A model generated the notes under the pieces. The model searched no databases, was not told the origin of the DNA, and worked only from the letters and a program-made list of their open reading frames with translations. DNA of 64,000 bases from an uncultured Tolumonas sp. (GTDB taxonomy: Bacteria; Pseudomonadota; Gammaproteobacteria; Enterobacterales; Aeromonadaceae), in NCBI RefSeq assembly GCF_963556105.2, contig NZ_OY829948.1:353306-417305 (forward strand), in the 5' to 3' direction. The first letter of the stretch is position 1. Every line of letters begins with the position of its first letter. Below, one piece after another: positions 1-8,078 of this stretch. The translations under genes were made by a program, and so were the position numbers.

Positions 1-1491
1 GCGCAACCACTGTATAATCCCGAGCACACCCACGTATTGGCTGTTAATGGCGAGATCTATAATCATAAAGATCTGCAAAAAAATCTGACCGTTGATTTTA
101 AATTCCAAACCGGTTCTGACTGTGAAGTGATCCTGGCGCTGTATAAAGAAAAAGGTACCGCGTTTCTGGATGACTTGAGCGGTATTTTTGCTTTCGTATT
201 ATACGATGCAGAACAAGATGCTTACCTGATCGGTCGTGACCACATGGGGATCATCCCTCTTTATACTGGTCGTGATGAACATGGTAATTTCTATGTTGCG
301 TCAGAAATGAAAGCACTGGTGCCGGTTTGTAAAACTGTTGCTGAATTCCCACCAGGACATTTCCTGTGGAGTAAAGACGGTGAACTGACCCGTTACTACA
401 CCCGTGACTGGATGGAATTCAGTGCGGTGGAAAATAACCAATCAGACAAACTGGCATTGCGTGATGCGCTGGAAGATGCCGTTCAACGTCAGCTGATGTG
501 TGACGTTCCTTACGGTGTATTGCTGTCTGGTGGTCTGGATTCTTCTGTCGTTTCTGCAATTACCAAGCGTTTTGCAGCCCGTCGTATCGAAGATAATGGT
601 AAGAGCGAAGCCTGGTGGCCACAATTGCATTCATTTGCAGTGGGTCTGAAGGGTTCACCTGACTTAGCCGCAGCACGTAAAGTTGCTGATGCGCTGGGCA
701 CCATTCACCACGACATTCTGTTTACCGTGCAGGAAGGTCTGGACGCGATCCGCGATGTGATTTACCACATTGAAACTTACGATGTCACCACGATTCGTGC
801 ATCTACCCCAATGTATTTGATGGCTCGCGTCATCAAAGCGATGGGCATCAAGATGGTACTGTCTGGCGAAGGTGCTGATGAGTTATTTGGTGGTTACCTC
901 TATTTCCATAAAGCGCCAAATGCGAAAGAATTCCATGAAGAAACAGTACGTAAGCTGAGTCAGCTGCATATGTACGACTGCCTGCGTGCCAATAAATCCA
1001 TGGCGGCATGGGGTGTGGAAGCGCGTGTTCCGTTCCTCGACAAAGAATTCATGGACGTTGCAATGCGTCTGAATCCGAAAGATAAAATGTGTGGTCACGG
1101 TAAGATCGAAAAACACATTGTTCGTGAAACCTTCGAACATTATCTGCCGAAAGAAGTGGCATGGCGCCAAAAAGAACAGTTCTCTGACGGTGTAGGTTAT
1201 TCTTGGATCGACAGCCTGAAAGAGCTGGTTGAAACAGAAGTCACTGATCAGATGATGGAAGCCGCGGCTTATCGCTTCCCGGTCAACACACCACTGACCA
1301 AAGAAGCTTATTACTACCGCTCTATTTTCGAAGAGCATTTCCCATTGGAATCGGCAGCACTGTGTGTTCCATACGGTAAATCTGTAGCTTGTTCTACACC
1401 AGCTGCTCTGGAATGGGATGCTAAGTTTAAAGAACTGGCTGATCCATCAGGCCGTGCTGTGCTCGACGTGCACAACGAAGCGTTAAAATAA
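1..1491 (+). CDS. asnB: asparagine synthetase B, glutamine-hydrolysing (5' end outside window)
   Basis: Makes asparagine from aspartate, ATP and glutamine in the cytoplasm. The reading frame is open from base 1, and residues before the first possible start still match the family, so the gene begins upstream. By comparison with the 554-residue E. coli protein about 58 residues are missing, including the catalytic N-terminal cysteine. What remains is the rest of the class II glutaminase domain (VNGEIYNH, GSDCEVILALY) and the synthetase domain with its ATP-pyrophosphatase loop (LLSGGLDSS) and the SGEGADELFGGY motif. The C-terminus (DPSGRAV) closely resembles E. coli AsnB. A strong terminator follows directly, so it appears to end its transcript alone. 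Confidence 0.97.
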   Translation, partial: AQPLYNPEHTHVLAVNGEIYNHKDLQKNLTVDFKFQTGSDCEVILALYKEKGTAFLDDLSGIFAFVLYDAEQDAYLIGRDHMGIIPLYTGRDEHGNFYVASEMKALVPVCKTVAEFPPGHFLWSKDGELTRYYTRDWMEFSAVENNQSDKLALRDALEDAVQRQLMCDVPYGVLLSGGLDSSVVSAITKRFAARRIEDNGKSEAWWPQLHSFAVGLKGSPDLAAARKVADALGTIHHDILFTVQEGLDAIRDVIYHIETYDVTTIRASTPMYLMARVIKAMGIKMVLSGEGADELFGGYLYFHKAPNAKEFHEETVRKLSQLHMYDCLRANKSMAAWGVEARVPFLDKEFMDVAMRLNPKDKMCGHGKIEKHIVRETFEHYLPKEVAWRQKEQFSDGVGYSWIDSLKELVETEVTDQMMEAAAYRFPVNTPLTKEAYYYRSIFEEHFPLESAALCVPYGKSVACSTPAALEWDAKFKELADPSGRAVLDVHNEALK

Positions 1492-1499
1492 AACTGCTA

Positions 1500-1529
1500 A
1501 CAGGCCCACTTCGGTGGGTCTGTTTTTTT
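1500..1529 (+). terminator. Rho-independent terminator of asnB
   Basis: A 10-bp stem (ACAGGCCCAC with GTGGGTCTGT, one G-U pair), a TTCG tetraloop and a run of six T. It begins 8 nt after the asnB stop codon. Confidence 0.9.
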
Positions 1530-1590
1530 CTGCCCCCCGCAACCAGCTCGTGATAAAATGTGACTCAAATCTCTTTTATCCTGATCATTC

Positions 1591-1962
1591 ATGTCTAATT
1601 TCCGCAATTCATCCTTCCAGATACTGCGTATTGCACGTGATTTTCTGGTCATTCTAGCCTGCCTTCAGGCCGGTAAAGCGGTAGCTGCTTTATTACCCTT
1701 TCGTTTTCCTGACAGTATCCTCGGCCTGCTATTCCTGTTTGTATTACTCAATCTGCAATTAGTGAAATTACACTGGATTGAAAAAGGTGCCAGCCTGCTA
1801 TTGAAACACATGGCGCTGTTATTCATTCCTGTTGCGGTCGGCTTGCTGGGTTACATTGATATATTTATGCATGCGATTGGTGTAATCGCACTGAATATTT
1901 TTGCCGGATTGTGTTTGATCTTGCTGATCGTCGGAAAACTATTCCAGAGGATGAACCAATGA
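1591..1962 (+). CDS. CidA/LrgA family membrane protein (YohJ-like)
   Basis: A 123-residue, very hydrophobic protein with about four membrane segments. It matches the CidA/LrgA (YohJ) family, holin-like inner-membrane proteins. The conserved FPDSILGLLFLF stretch and the KHMALLFIPVAVGLL stretch are both present. Family members work with an LrgB/CidB partner. Proposed roles include control of murein hydrolase activity and transport of small organic acids such as pyruvate, but the E. coli YohJK function is not firmly settled. The next gene encodes that partner and overlaps it by four bases (ATGA), which indicates a translationally coupled two-gene operon. No clear promoter was recognised in the short gap after asnB. 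Confidence 0.88.
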   Translation: MSNFRNSSFQILRIARDFLVILACLQAGKAVAALLPFRFPDSILGLLFLFVLLNLQLVKLHWIEKGASLLLKHMALLFIPVAVGLLGYIDIFMHAIGVIALNIFAGLCLILLIVGKLFQRMNQ

Positions 1963-2648
1963 TGCTTTATCTCGCATTCCCCCTAACAATTCTCTGTTAC
2001 TGGTTGAGCCGTAAACTGTATCAGCGGTTTCCACTGCCAATCATGAATCCGTTACTGATCTCAATGATCGTGCTCATGTCATTGTTGCATTTCGGCCATT
2101 TTCCGCTCAACGATTTTCAAAGTGGCACCTGGGTGATTAACTGGTTACTGAAACCGGCAGTGGTAGCATTGGCATTACCGCTGTATCAGCAAGTGATCCA
2201 TATTAAACACAAGATAAAACCGATTTTGATTTGTTGCTCGCTGTCGGTCGTGATCAGTATTCTGACCAGCATGGTGATTTGTCGAAGCTTAGGCATTGAG
2301 GAGCAAATTACTCGTAGTATCGCCACCCGCTCTATTACGACACCACTAGCCATGAGTGTGAGTGAGAGCTTAGGCGGGATCCCTTCCATTGCGGCTGCGG
2401 TGGTGGTGATCGTTGGGATTTTTGGTGCAATTATCGGGTTCCCATTACTCAAATTATTTGGGGTAACCGATCCGCAGGCACAAGGCTTGGCGATTGGCGC
2501 CTGTTCTCACGCCGTCGGGACATCTGCAGCGAATGAACGAGGAGTTACGGAAGGTGCCTTTTCTTCGCTGGCGTTAGTGGTTTGCGGAATTTTGACCGCA
2601 CTAATTGCACCGCTGATGTTTGCTATCTACGGGTTGTTTATCCAGTAA
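1959..2648 (+). CDS. CidB/LrgB family membrane protein (YohK-like)
   Basis: A polytopic inner-membrane protein of about 229 residues, partner of the CidA/LrgA protein just upstream. Family landmarks are visible: NPLLISMIVL near the N-terminus, KPAVVALALPLYQQ, the central ITTPLAMSVSESLGGIPS, and the C-terminal GACSHAVGTSAANE plus EGAFSSLALVVCGI blocks. An upstream in-frame start exists, but it lies inside the previous gene and adds a non-hydrophobic leader. The ATG at 1959, or the adjacent ATG at 1962, overlaps the upstream stop and agrees with YohK length, so it was chosen. A long hairpin terminator follows, closing the operon. Substrate and physiological role are not evident from sequence. 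Confidence 0.9.
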   Translation: MMLYLAFPLTILCYWLSRKLYQRFPLPIMNPLLISMIVLMSLLHFGHFPLNDFQSGTWVINWLLKPAVVALALPLYQQVIHIKHKIKPILICCSLSVVISILTSMVICRSLGIEEQITRSIATRSITTPLAMSVSESLGGIPSIAAAVVVIVGIFGAIIGFPLLKLFGVTDPQAQGLAIGACSHAVGTSAANERGVTEGAFSSLALVVCGILTALIAPLMFAIYGLFIQ

Positions 2649-2660
2649 AAATATTTGCTA

Positions 2661-2696
2661 AAACAAAGGCGACACCAAATGGTCGCCTTTGTTTTC
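2661..2696. terminator. bidirectional terminator between yohK-like and DUF4250 genes
   Basis: A 13-bp perfect stem (AAACAAAGGCGAC with its complement), an 8-nt loop, and T-rich flanks on both strands. It lies between two convergent genes and can serve both. Confidence 0.85.
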
Positions 2697-2708
2697 TAAT
2701 AATCAGCT

Positions 2709-2906
2709 TCAGTGGTTGGCCTTGAATTGATTCGTCATTTCATCGTAATGATAACCAATCGAAGACATTCTTTTGTTCAACTGCTCTTGCGCCATGTCGT
2801 AACGCAACAATAACTCACCAAGATCAGCACATTCCAACCTCAGTTTTTCGTTCACAATGCCAAGCAAAATATTGGCATCCATTCGTTGATAGGCACTTAG
2901 ATCCAT
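2709..2906 (-). CDS. DUF4250 domain protein
   Basis: A 65-residue protein without signal peptide or membrane segment. It matches the small DUF4250 family: it starts MDLSAYQRMDANILLGIVN, has a central leucine-rich helix, and ends with GYHYDEMTNQF, which resembles the family's C-terminal GYxYDxxxNQF pattern. The start codon has a good ribosome site (AAGGAG, seven bases upstream). It lies between the CidB-like gene and hemH, convergent with the first. The family is found in Gram-positive and gammaproteobacteria and no function is known to me. Charged helical content suggests a small cytoplasmic protein; nothing more can be said. Confidence 0.75.
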   Translation of the reverse strand: MDLSAYQRMDANILLGIVNEKLRLECADLGELLLRYDMAQEQLNKRMSSIGYHYDEMTNQFKANH

Positions 2907-2987
2907 TGCGTTTCTCCTTACTCATCAACCGTTACAGAATAACTATAGTGCGTTAATACTAGGATACTGTGGACTGCACTGAAATTT

Positions 2988-3965
2988 TTAACACAAGATG
3001 CTGTTTTGCCAACGTCGAATCAGGGACGCGAGTGTCTGCATATAGCCAGGATCAGCATTTAAGGCCGGAATGTAATGATAATATTCGCCGCCTGCCTGCA
3101 GGAAGGTGTCTTTACCTTCCACCGCAATTTCCTCAAGCGTTTCCAAACAATCAACACTGAAAGCCGGGCACACAACATACAGTCGTTTTTTACCTTGTCC
3201 TGGTAATTGTCGCAATGTGGCATCGGTATAAGGATCCAGCCATTTTTGTTTGCCAAACCGTGATTGAAAGCTTAACTGCCACTGTGATGGTGACAAGCCT
3301 AACACTTGGGCAACAGCGGCCGCTGTCGCTTTGCACTGTTCTGGATAAGGGTCGCCGCGCAATGCGTAGGCTTCCGGAATGCCATGAAAAGAAAATAACA
3401 ACAAATCATCTGATTGCGAGGTAAAACCACTACGGAGAATAGAATCCGCCAATGCCTGGATATATTCCGTTTGCTGATAATGCTCGCCAATCAATTGATA
3501 CGACGGGACATGGTGTTCCTTTGCCATAATTTTTTGCCAGGCATCAGAGACAGAAGCCGTGGTTGTCGAGGAGTATTGCGGATAAAGCGGTAACAATAAT
3601 ACTTGTGTCACGCCCTGTGCTTTTAGGCGTGACCAAGCATCTTGCAATGAAGGCTGGCCATAGGTCATGGCTAATTCGATGGGTAACTGGTCTTGTAACA
3701 AGGCCTGTAATGCTGTCTGTTGCATTTGGCTATATACCAACAATGGAGAGCCGCCAGTCAACCAGATTTGCTGATAAGCATGTGCTACGCGCTTACAGCG
3801 TAGTGGTAATACCAAACCATGCAACAAAGGCCACCAGATCACATGCGGAATACCCACCACACGTTGATCCATCAAAAATTCTTGCAAGAACGCCTTCACG
3901 CCTGCCGGTGTGGCTTCCGCAGGAGTGCCCAGATTAACCAGAATAACGCCTTGCTTGTTCGTCAT
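2988..3965 (-). CDS. hemH: ferrochelatase
   Basis: Inserts ferrous iron into protoporphyrin IX, the last step of protoheme synthesis, at the inner face of the membrane. The 325-residue protein begins MTNKQGVILVNLGTP. It keeps the catalytic histidine region (LLFSFHGIPEAY), the QSRFGKQKWLDPYTD block and the late CPAFSVDCLETLEEI block. An in-frame start 24 codons earlier exists, but those codons lie in a hairpin-forming region downstream of adk. The chosen ATG has AGGA about nine bases upstream. The order adk-hemH on one strand matches E. coli. Confidence 0.95.
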   Translation of the reverse strand: MTNKQGVILVNLGTPAEATPAGVKAFLQEFLMDQRVVGIPHVIWWPLLHGLVLPLRCKRVAHAYQQIWLTGGSPLLVYSQMQQTALQALLQDQLPIELAMTYGQPSLQDAWSRLKAQGVTQVLLLPLYPQYSSTTTASVSDAWQKIMAKEHHVPSYQLIGEHYQQTEYIQALADSILRSGFTSQSDDLLLFSFHGIPEAYALRGDPYPEQCKATAAAVAQVLGLSPSQWQLSFQSRFGKQKWLDPYTDATLRQLPGQGKKRLYVVCPAFSVDCLETLEEIAVEGKDTFLQAGGEYYHYIPALNADPGYMQTLASLIRRWQNSILC

Positions 3966-4000
3966 GTAGTGCCATCCTATTTTACTGTCTGCCATAAAGT

Positions 4001-4034
4001 ATAACGCCCGAACCATTTCTGGTACGGGCGTTAT
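4001..4034 (-). terminator. hairpin between adk and hemH
   Basis: Two 14-base arms (ATAACGCCCGAACC and its near complement, one mismatch) enclose six bases. The T-run on the minus strand is poor, so this may be a weak terminator or an RNA-processing and stability structure after adk. Confidence 0.5.
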
Positions 4035-4095
4035 CATTAAATTGATCAGATTTTTGATATAAACAAATCGTTAAAACAAACAGTTAGCCTAACTG

Positions 4096-4773
<678 letters not shown>

Positions 4774-4777
4774 TTAG

Positions 4778-4804
4778 GGCGCAAAAAGTACACGTTTTTG
4801 CGCC
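4778..4804 (-). other. inverted repeat upstream of adk
   Basis: A 10-bp perfect inverted repeat (GGCGCAAAAA and its complement) around seven bases, about 40 bases upstream of the adk start. It could be an additional terminator for htpG or a structure in the adk leader. Confidence 0.4.
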
Positions 4805-4825
4805 ATTCCTCAACCTTTTCACCCA

Positions 4826-4853
4826 AACAAAAGCCGTGACGAGCACGGCTTTT
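4826..4853 (-). terminator. Rho-independent terminator of htpG
   Basis: A perfect 10-bp stem (AAAAGCCGTG with its complement) and five-base loop, followed on the minus strand by TTTTGTTT. It lies about 20 bases past the htpG stop. Confidence 0.85.
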
Positions 4854-4873
4854 GGATATTGGAAGTAATTAAA

Positions 4874-6775
4874 TTACCCCAGCAGCAAACGGTTCATGCG
4901 AGCCACGAAACTGGCGGGATCTTGCAACCCACCCTGTTCGGTCAGTTGTGCCTGTTCTTGCAGCAACATCGCCCACTCTTTGAAACGTTCTTCATCTTGC
5001 AAATCAGCAATATGACGGATCAGCGCATGTTCAGGGTTCACTTCCAGAATATATTTCTGCTCAGGCACTGGCTGACCCGCCGCCTTCATCAGTTTCATCA
5101 TCTGGCTGCTCATGCCGTGTGCATCAGTCACCGCACAAACTGGCGTTTCCGTCAGACGGTGAGAAACACGCACATCAGCCACTTCGCTGCCCAGTGCAGT
5201 TTTCAGGCGCTCAATCAGACCAGCATTGGCTTTGGTCGCTTCTTCCTGCTGTTTGCGGCTTTCTTCATCTTCCAGATCGCCCAGCTCCAGATCGCCACTG
5301 GTCACAGAAACCAGTTTTTTGCCGTCAAACTCTGACAGATGGTTCATCAACCATTCATCGATGCGTTCCCACATCAACAGCACTTCAATGCCTTTCTTAC
5401 GCAGAATTTCGAGGTGCGGGCTGTTTTTCGCCGCCGCATAGCTATCAGCGATGATGAAATAGATCTTGCTCTGACCTTCTTTCATGCGAGAAACATAGTC
5501 AGTCAGGCTGACAGTCTGTGCATTGCTGTCGTTGTGGGTAGAAGCAAACCGCAGCAATTTCGCGATTTCTTCACGGTTGCCCCAATCTTCTGCCGGACCT
5601 TCTTTCAGTACGTTACCGAATTCACCCCAGAATTTCTGGTATTGCTCGGCATCGTCTTTCGACATTTTATCCAGCATGCTCAATACGCGTTTGGTACAGG
5701 CTTTACGCAATTGAGCAGTGATTTTGTTGTCTTGCAGAATTTCACGCGATACGTTCAGTGGCAGATCGTTAGAATCGAGCACACCTTTTACAAAACGCAG
5801 ATAAGTTGGCATGAACTGTTCTGCGTCATCCATGATGAATACACGCTGTACATACAGTTTCAAACCATGTTTCTGTTCACGGTTCCACATATCCCAAGGT
5901 GCGCGAGCCGGAATATACAGCAGACTGGTATACTCCATGTTGCCTTCAACTCGGTTGTGTGACCAAGTCAGAGGCTCTTCGTAATCGTGCGATACGTGTT
6001 TGTAGAATTCTTTATATTCTTCGTCTTTGATTTCTTTGGCAGAGCGCGTCCACAGTGCAGTAGCACGGTTGACCTGTTCCCAAGCCCCTTCAGTGGCTGG
6101 TTTATCTTCACCTTCTGCCGCTTCTGGTGCTTTCCACAGCTCTACCGGAATGCTGATATGATCAGAGTATTTGCCAATCACAGAACGCAGACGATAATCG
6201 TCAAGGAATTCGGTTTCATCTTCTTTCAGATGCAGGATCACATCAGTACCACGGCTGTCTTTAGTCACCTCAGCCACGGTAAAGCTACCGTCACCAACGG
6301 ATTCCCAACGAACCGCTTTATCATGTGTCTGACCAGCAATACGGCTGATCACGGTGACTTTGTCTGCCACGATAAACGCAGAGTAGAAACCCACACCAAA
6401 CTGACCAATCAGCTGGGAGTCTTTACTCTGATCACCGCTCAGATTTTGGAAGAAATCTTTAGTGCCGGAACGGGCGATGGTGCCCAGATGCTGAATAGCA
6501 TCTTCACGGCTCATACCGATACCGTTATCAGAAATAGTCAGCGTGCGTTGTTCTTTATCGATCAACAGACGAACATGCAGCTGACCATCATTTTCATATA
6601 AATCAGCATCGGACAACGCTTTGAAACGCAACTTATCAGCCGCATCAGCCGCGTTAGAGATCAGTTCACGCAGGAAAACCTCTTTGTTGGAATAGAGGCT
6701 GTGCGCCATCAGGTTCAACAGTTGTTTAACTTCAGTCTGAAACCCATGGGTTTCCATATGAACAGTTTCTGTCAT
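4874..6775 (-). CDS. htpG: Hsp90-family chaperone HtpG
   Basis: ATP-dependent cytosolic chaperone that works with DnaK in remodelling client proteins. The 633-residue length fits the family (E. coli 624). The N-terminal GHKL ATPase domain shows [29 protein letters not shown] and the [11 protein letters not shown] lid motif. The middle domain contains [11 protein letters not shown] charged stretch near residue 490-520 ([14 protein letters not shown]) leads to the dimerisation domain. The ATG has AAGGAAAG upstream. A sigma-32 type promoter lies about 45 bases before the start, so heat-shock control is expected. Confidence 0.97.
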   Translation of the reverse strand: MTETVHMETHGFQTEVKQLLNLMAHSLYSNKEVFLRELISNAADAADKLRFKALSDADLYENDGQLHVRLLIDKEQRTLTISDNGIGMSREDAIQHLGTIARSGTKDFFQNLSGDQSKDSQLIGQFGVGFYSAFIVADKVTVISRIAGQTHDKAVRWESVGDGSFTVAEVTKDSRGTDVILHLKEDETEFLDDYRLRSVIGKYSDHISIPVELWKAPEAAEGEDKPATEGAWEQVNRATALWTRSAKEIKDEEYKEFYKHVSHDYEEPLTWSHNRVEGNMEYTSLLYIPARAPWDMWNREQKHGLKLYVQRVFIMDDAEQFMPTYLRFVKGVLDSNDLPLNVSREILQDNKITAQLRKACTKRVLSMLDKMSKDDAEQYQKFWGEFGNVLKEGPAEDWGNREEIAKLLRFASTHNDSNAQTVSLTDYVSRMKEGQSKIYFIIADSYAAAKNSPHLEILRKKGIEVLLMWERIDEWLMNHLSEFDGKKLVSVTSGDLELGDLEDEESRKQQEEATKANAGLIERLKTALGSEVADVRVSHRLTETPVCAVTDAHGMSSQMMKLMKAAGQPVPEQKYILEVNPEHALIRHIADLQDEERFKEWAMLLQEQAQLTEQGGLQDPASFVARMNRLLLG

Positions 6776-6818
6776 CTTGCTTTCCTTGATTTACGGGGAA
6801 GTTCTAGTACAGGAAACA

Positions 6819-6846
6819 AGATGGGGATGAATGGCAAATTTTCAAG
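6819..6846 (-). promoter_or_regulatory. sigma-32 heat-shock promoter of htpG
   Basis: On the minus strand the -35 element CTTGAAA and the -10 element CCCCATCT are separated by 13 bases. This is essentially the sigma-32 consensus and is placed correctly upstream of htpG. Confidence 0.85.
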
Positions 6847-6861
6847 TCAGGAAAATTTGCC
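6833..6861 (-). terminator. inverted repeat after recR overlapping the htpG -35 element
   Basis: A perfect 11-bp inverted repeat (GGCAAATTTTC and its complement) around AAGTCAG, starting 16 bases after the recR stop. The downstream arm overlaps the sigma-32 -35 box. It lacks a clear U-run, so it may be a weak recR terminator or an operator-like site. Confidence 0.5.
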
Positions 6862-6876
6862 CTATGAAAGAAAAGA

Positions 6877-7479
6877 TTATTCCAGCGGACGGCGGCCACT
6901 CAATGAATGCGATAGCGTCATGCCATCCACCAGCTCTAACTCACCGCCAACCGGCACACCATGCGCAATACGAGTAACGCTGATCTGATATTGTTTGGCC
7001 ATGCTGGCAATATAAAATGCGGTAGCATCACCTTCGATGGTAGGGTTCGTTGCCAGAATAATTTCCTGCCACTGCCCGCTTTGTAGCAGCTCATCCAGTT
7101 TATCGAGCCCTAACTCTTTTGGGCCGATGCCATCTAACGGCGACAAGTGCCCCATCAACACAAAATAACGCCCGGAATAGTGATGGGTCTGCTCAATTGC
7201 GGCGACATCCGCCGGTGTTTCCACGATACATAACTGACCATTTTCAGCACGTTTTTGATTGGCACAGATGTCACACAAGGTGTTTTCTGTGAAAGTACGA
7301 CAATGCTGACAGTGCCCGATTTCGGTCAACGCACGTTGCAACGTTTGCCCTAATTGCAGACCACGTTTACGTTCCCGTTCCAGCAATTGAAATGCCATAC
7401 GCTGGGCTGATTTTGGCCCAACACCAGGCAATATCTGTAATTCACGGATCAAGGAATCAAGTAACGGGCTGAACTTCAT
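6877..7479 (-). CDS. recR: recombination mediator RecR
   Basis: Acts with RecF and RecO to load RecA on SSB-coated gapped DNA. The 200-residue protein carries a helix-hairpin-helix ([14 protein letters not shown]), a four-cysteine zinc finger (CQHCRTF and CDIC) and a Toprim domain ([14 protein letters not shown], then [13 protein letters not shown]). A GTG five codons upstream is possible, but the ATG chosen gives [10 protein letters not shown], matching E. coli length, with AGGTGG upstream. It follows ybaB as in E. coli, but a hairpin separates the two. Confidence 0.95.
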   Translation of the reverse strand: MKFSPLLDSLIRELQILPGVGPKSAQRMAFQLLERERKRGLQLGQTLQRALTEIGHCQHCRTFTENTLCDICANQKRAENGQLCIVETPADVAAIEQTHHYSGRYFVLMGHLSPLDGIGPKELGLDKLDELLQSGQWQEIILATNPTIEGDATAFYIASMAKQYQISVTRIAHGVPVGGELELVDGMTLSHSLSGRRPLE

Positions 7480-7509
7480 GCGTGATACATCCACCTAAAA
7501 ACAAACTAA

Positions 7510-7545
7510 GAAACGAAAACAGGCCGTAGAATCACTACGACCTGT
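7510..7545 (-). terminator. terminator or attenuator between ybaB and recR
   Basis: Eleven-base arms (ACAGGTCGTAG with CTACGGCCTGT on the minus strand, one U-G pair), a five-base loop, then TTTTCGTTT. Confidence 0.6.
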
Positions 7546-7572
7546 AAAATATGAACAAAAGTTAGTATCAGA

Positions 7573-7902
7573 TCAGAATGGCATTTTGAAGCCAGGTGGT
7601 AACTGCATGCCACCGGTGACATCGGCCATTTTGGCTTTATTCTGTTCTTCTGCACGACGTACGGCATCGTTGAAAGCGGCAGCAATTAAGTCTTCCAGCA
7701 TTTCTTGATCGTCTTCCATCAGGCTAGGATCAATTGAAACACGGCGTACATTGTGGCTACCGGTAATGGTGATCTTAACCAGGCCCGCGCCTGATTCACC
7801 AGTGACTTCCATCTTTGCCACTTCTTCCTGCATTTTCTGCATGCGCTCTTGCATCATTTGCGCCTGCTTCATCAAATTGCCCATTCCACCTTTACCGAAC
7901 AT
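7573..7902 (-). CDS. ybaB: nucleoid-associated protein YbaB/EbfC
   Basis: A 109-residue DNA-binding protein of the YbaB/EbfC family that forms dimers like tweezers and binds DNA. The methionine/glutamine-rich N-terminal helix ([18 protein letters not shown]) and the [22 protein letters not shown] core are typical. The C-terminus, PPGFKMPF, matches the family. The ribosome site GAGGAA precedes the ATG. It is located between dnaX and recR, the conserved gammaproteobacterial arrangement, although an ERIC repeat fills most of the dnaX-ybaB gap. Confidence 0.93.
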   Translation of the reverse strand: MFGKGGMGNLMKQAQMMQERMQKMQEEVAKMEVTGESGAGLVKITITGSHNVRRVSIDPSLMEDDQEMLEDLIAAAFNDAVRRAEEQNKAKMADVTGGMQLPPGFKMPF

Positions 7903-7948
7903 GTTTCCTCACTCTCTATTTGGTTGTGGTTGTGCCCGCTTCATTCAT

Positions 7949-8078
7949 TATACCCTTCGTACTTGAAGTGGGGCAGCGTCGTTGACTGCGTTCTCTCACC
8001 CCAATCACATAGCATCTCTATGCTCATGGGGATTCGCTCTCTTGTCGCCTTGCTGCCACTTCAATTTCTTTGGGTATA
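7949..8078. repeat. ERIC element (enterobacterial repetitive intergenic consensus)
   Basis: A 130-bp imperfect palindrome bounded by TATACCC at one end and GGGTATA at the other. The inner arms are ACTTGAAGTGGGGCAGC and GCTGCCACTTCAATT. The centre contains the CTCACCCCAATCAC and CATGGGGATTCGCTC blocks typical of ERIC/IRU sequences. It lies in the dnaX-ybaB gap and extends 52 bases into the 3' end of dnaX, supplying its last 17 codons and most or all of the stop region. Confidence 0.88.

Noticed and set aside
883-1338. 151-codon frame on the minus strand inside asnB
   Set aside because: It lies wholly within a well-conserved gene on the other strand and its translation resembles no family; a shadow of asnB codon use.
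4859-6601. Several long plus-strand frames opposite htpG
   Set aside because: HtpG is intact and conserved on the minus strand; the opposite frames have no ribosome sites or recognisable domains.
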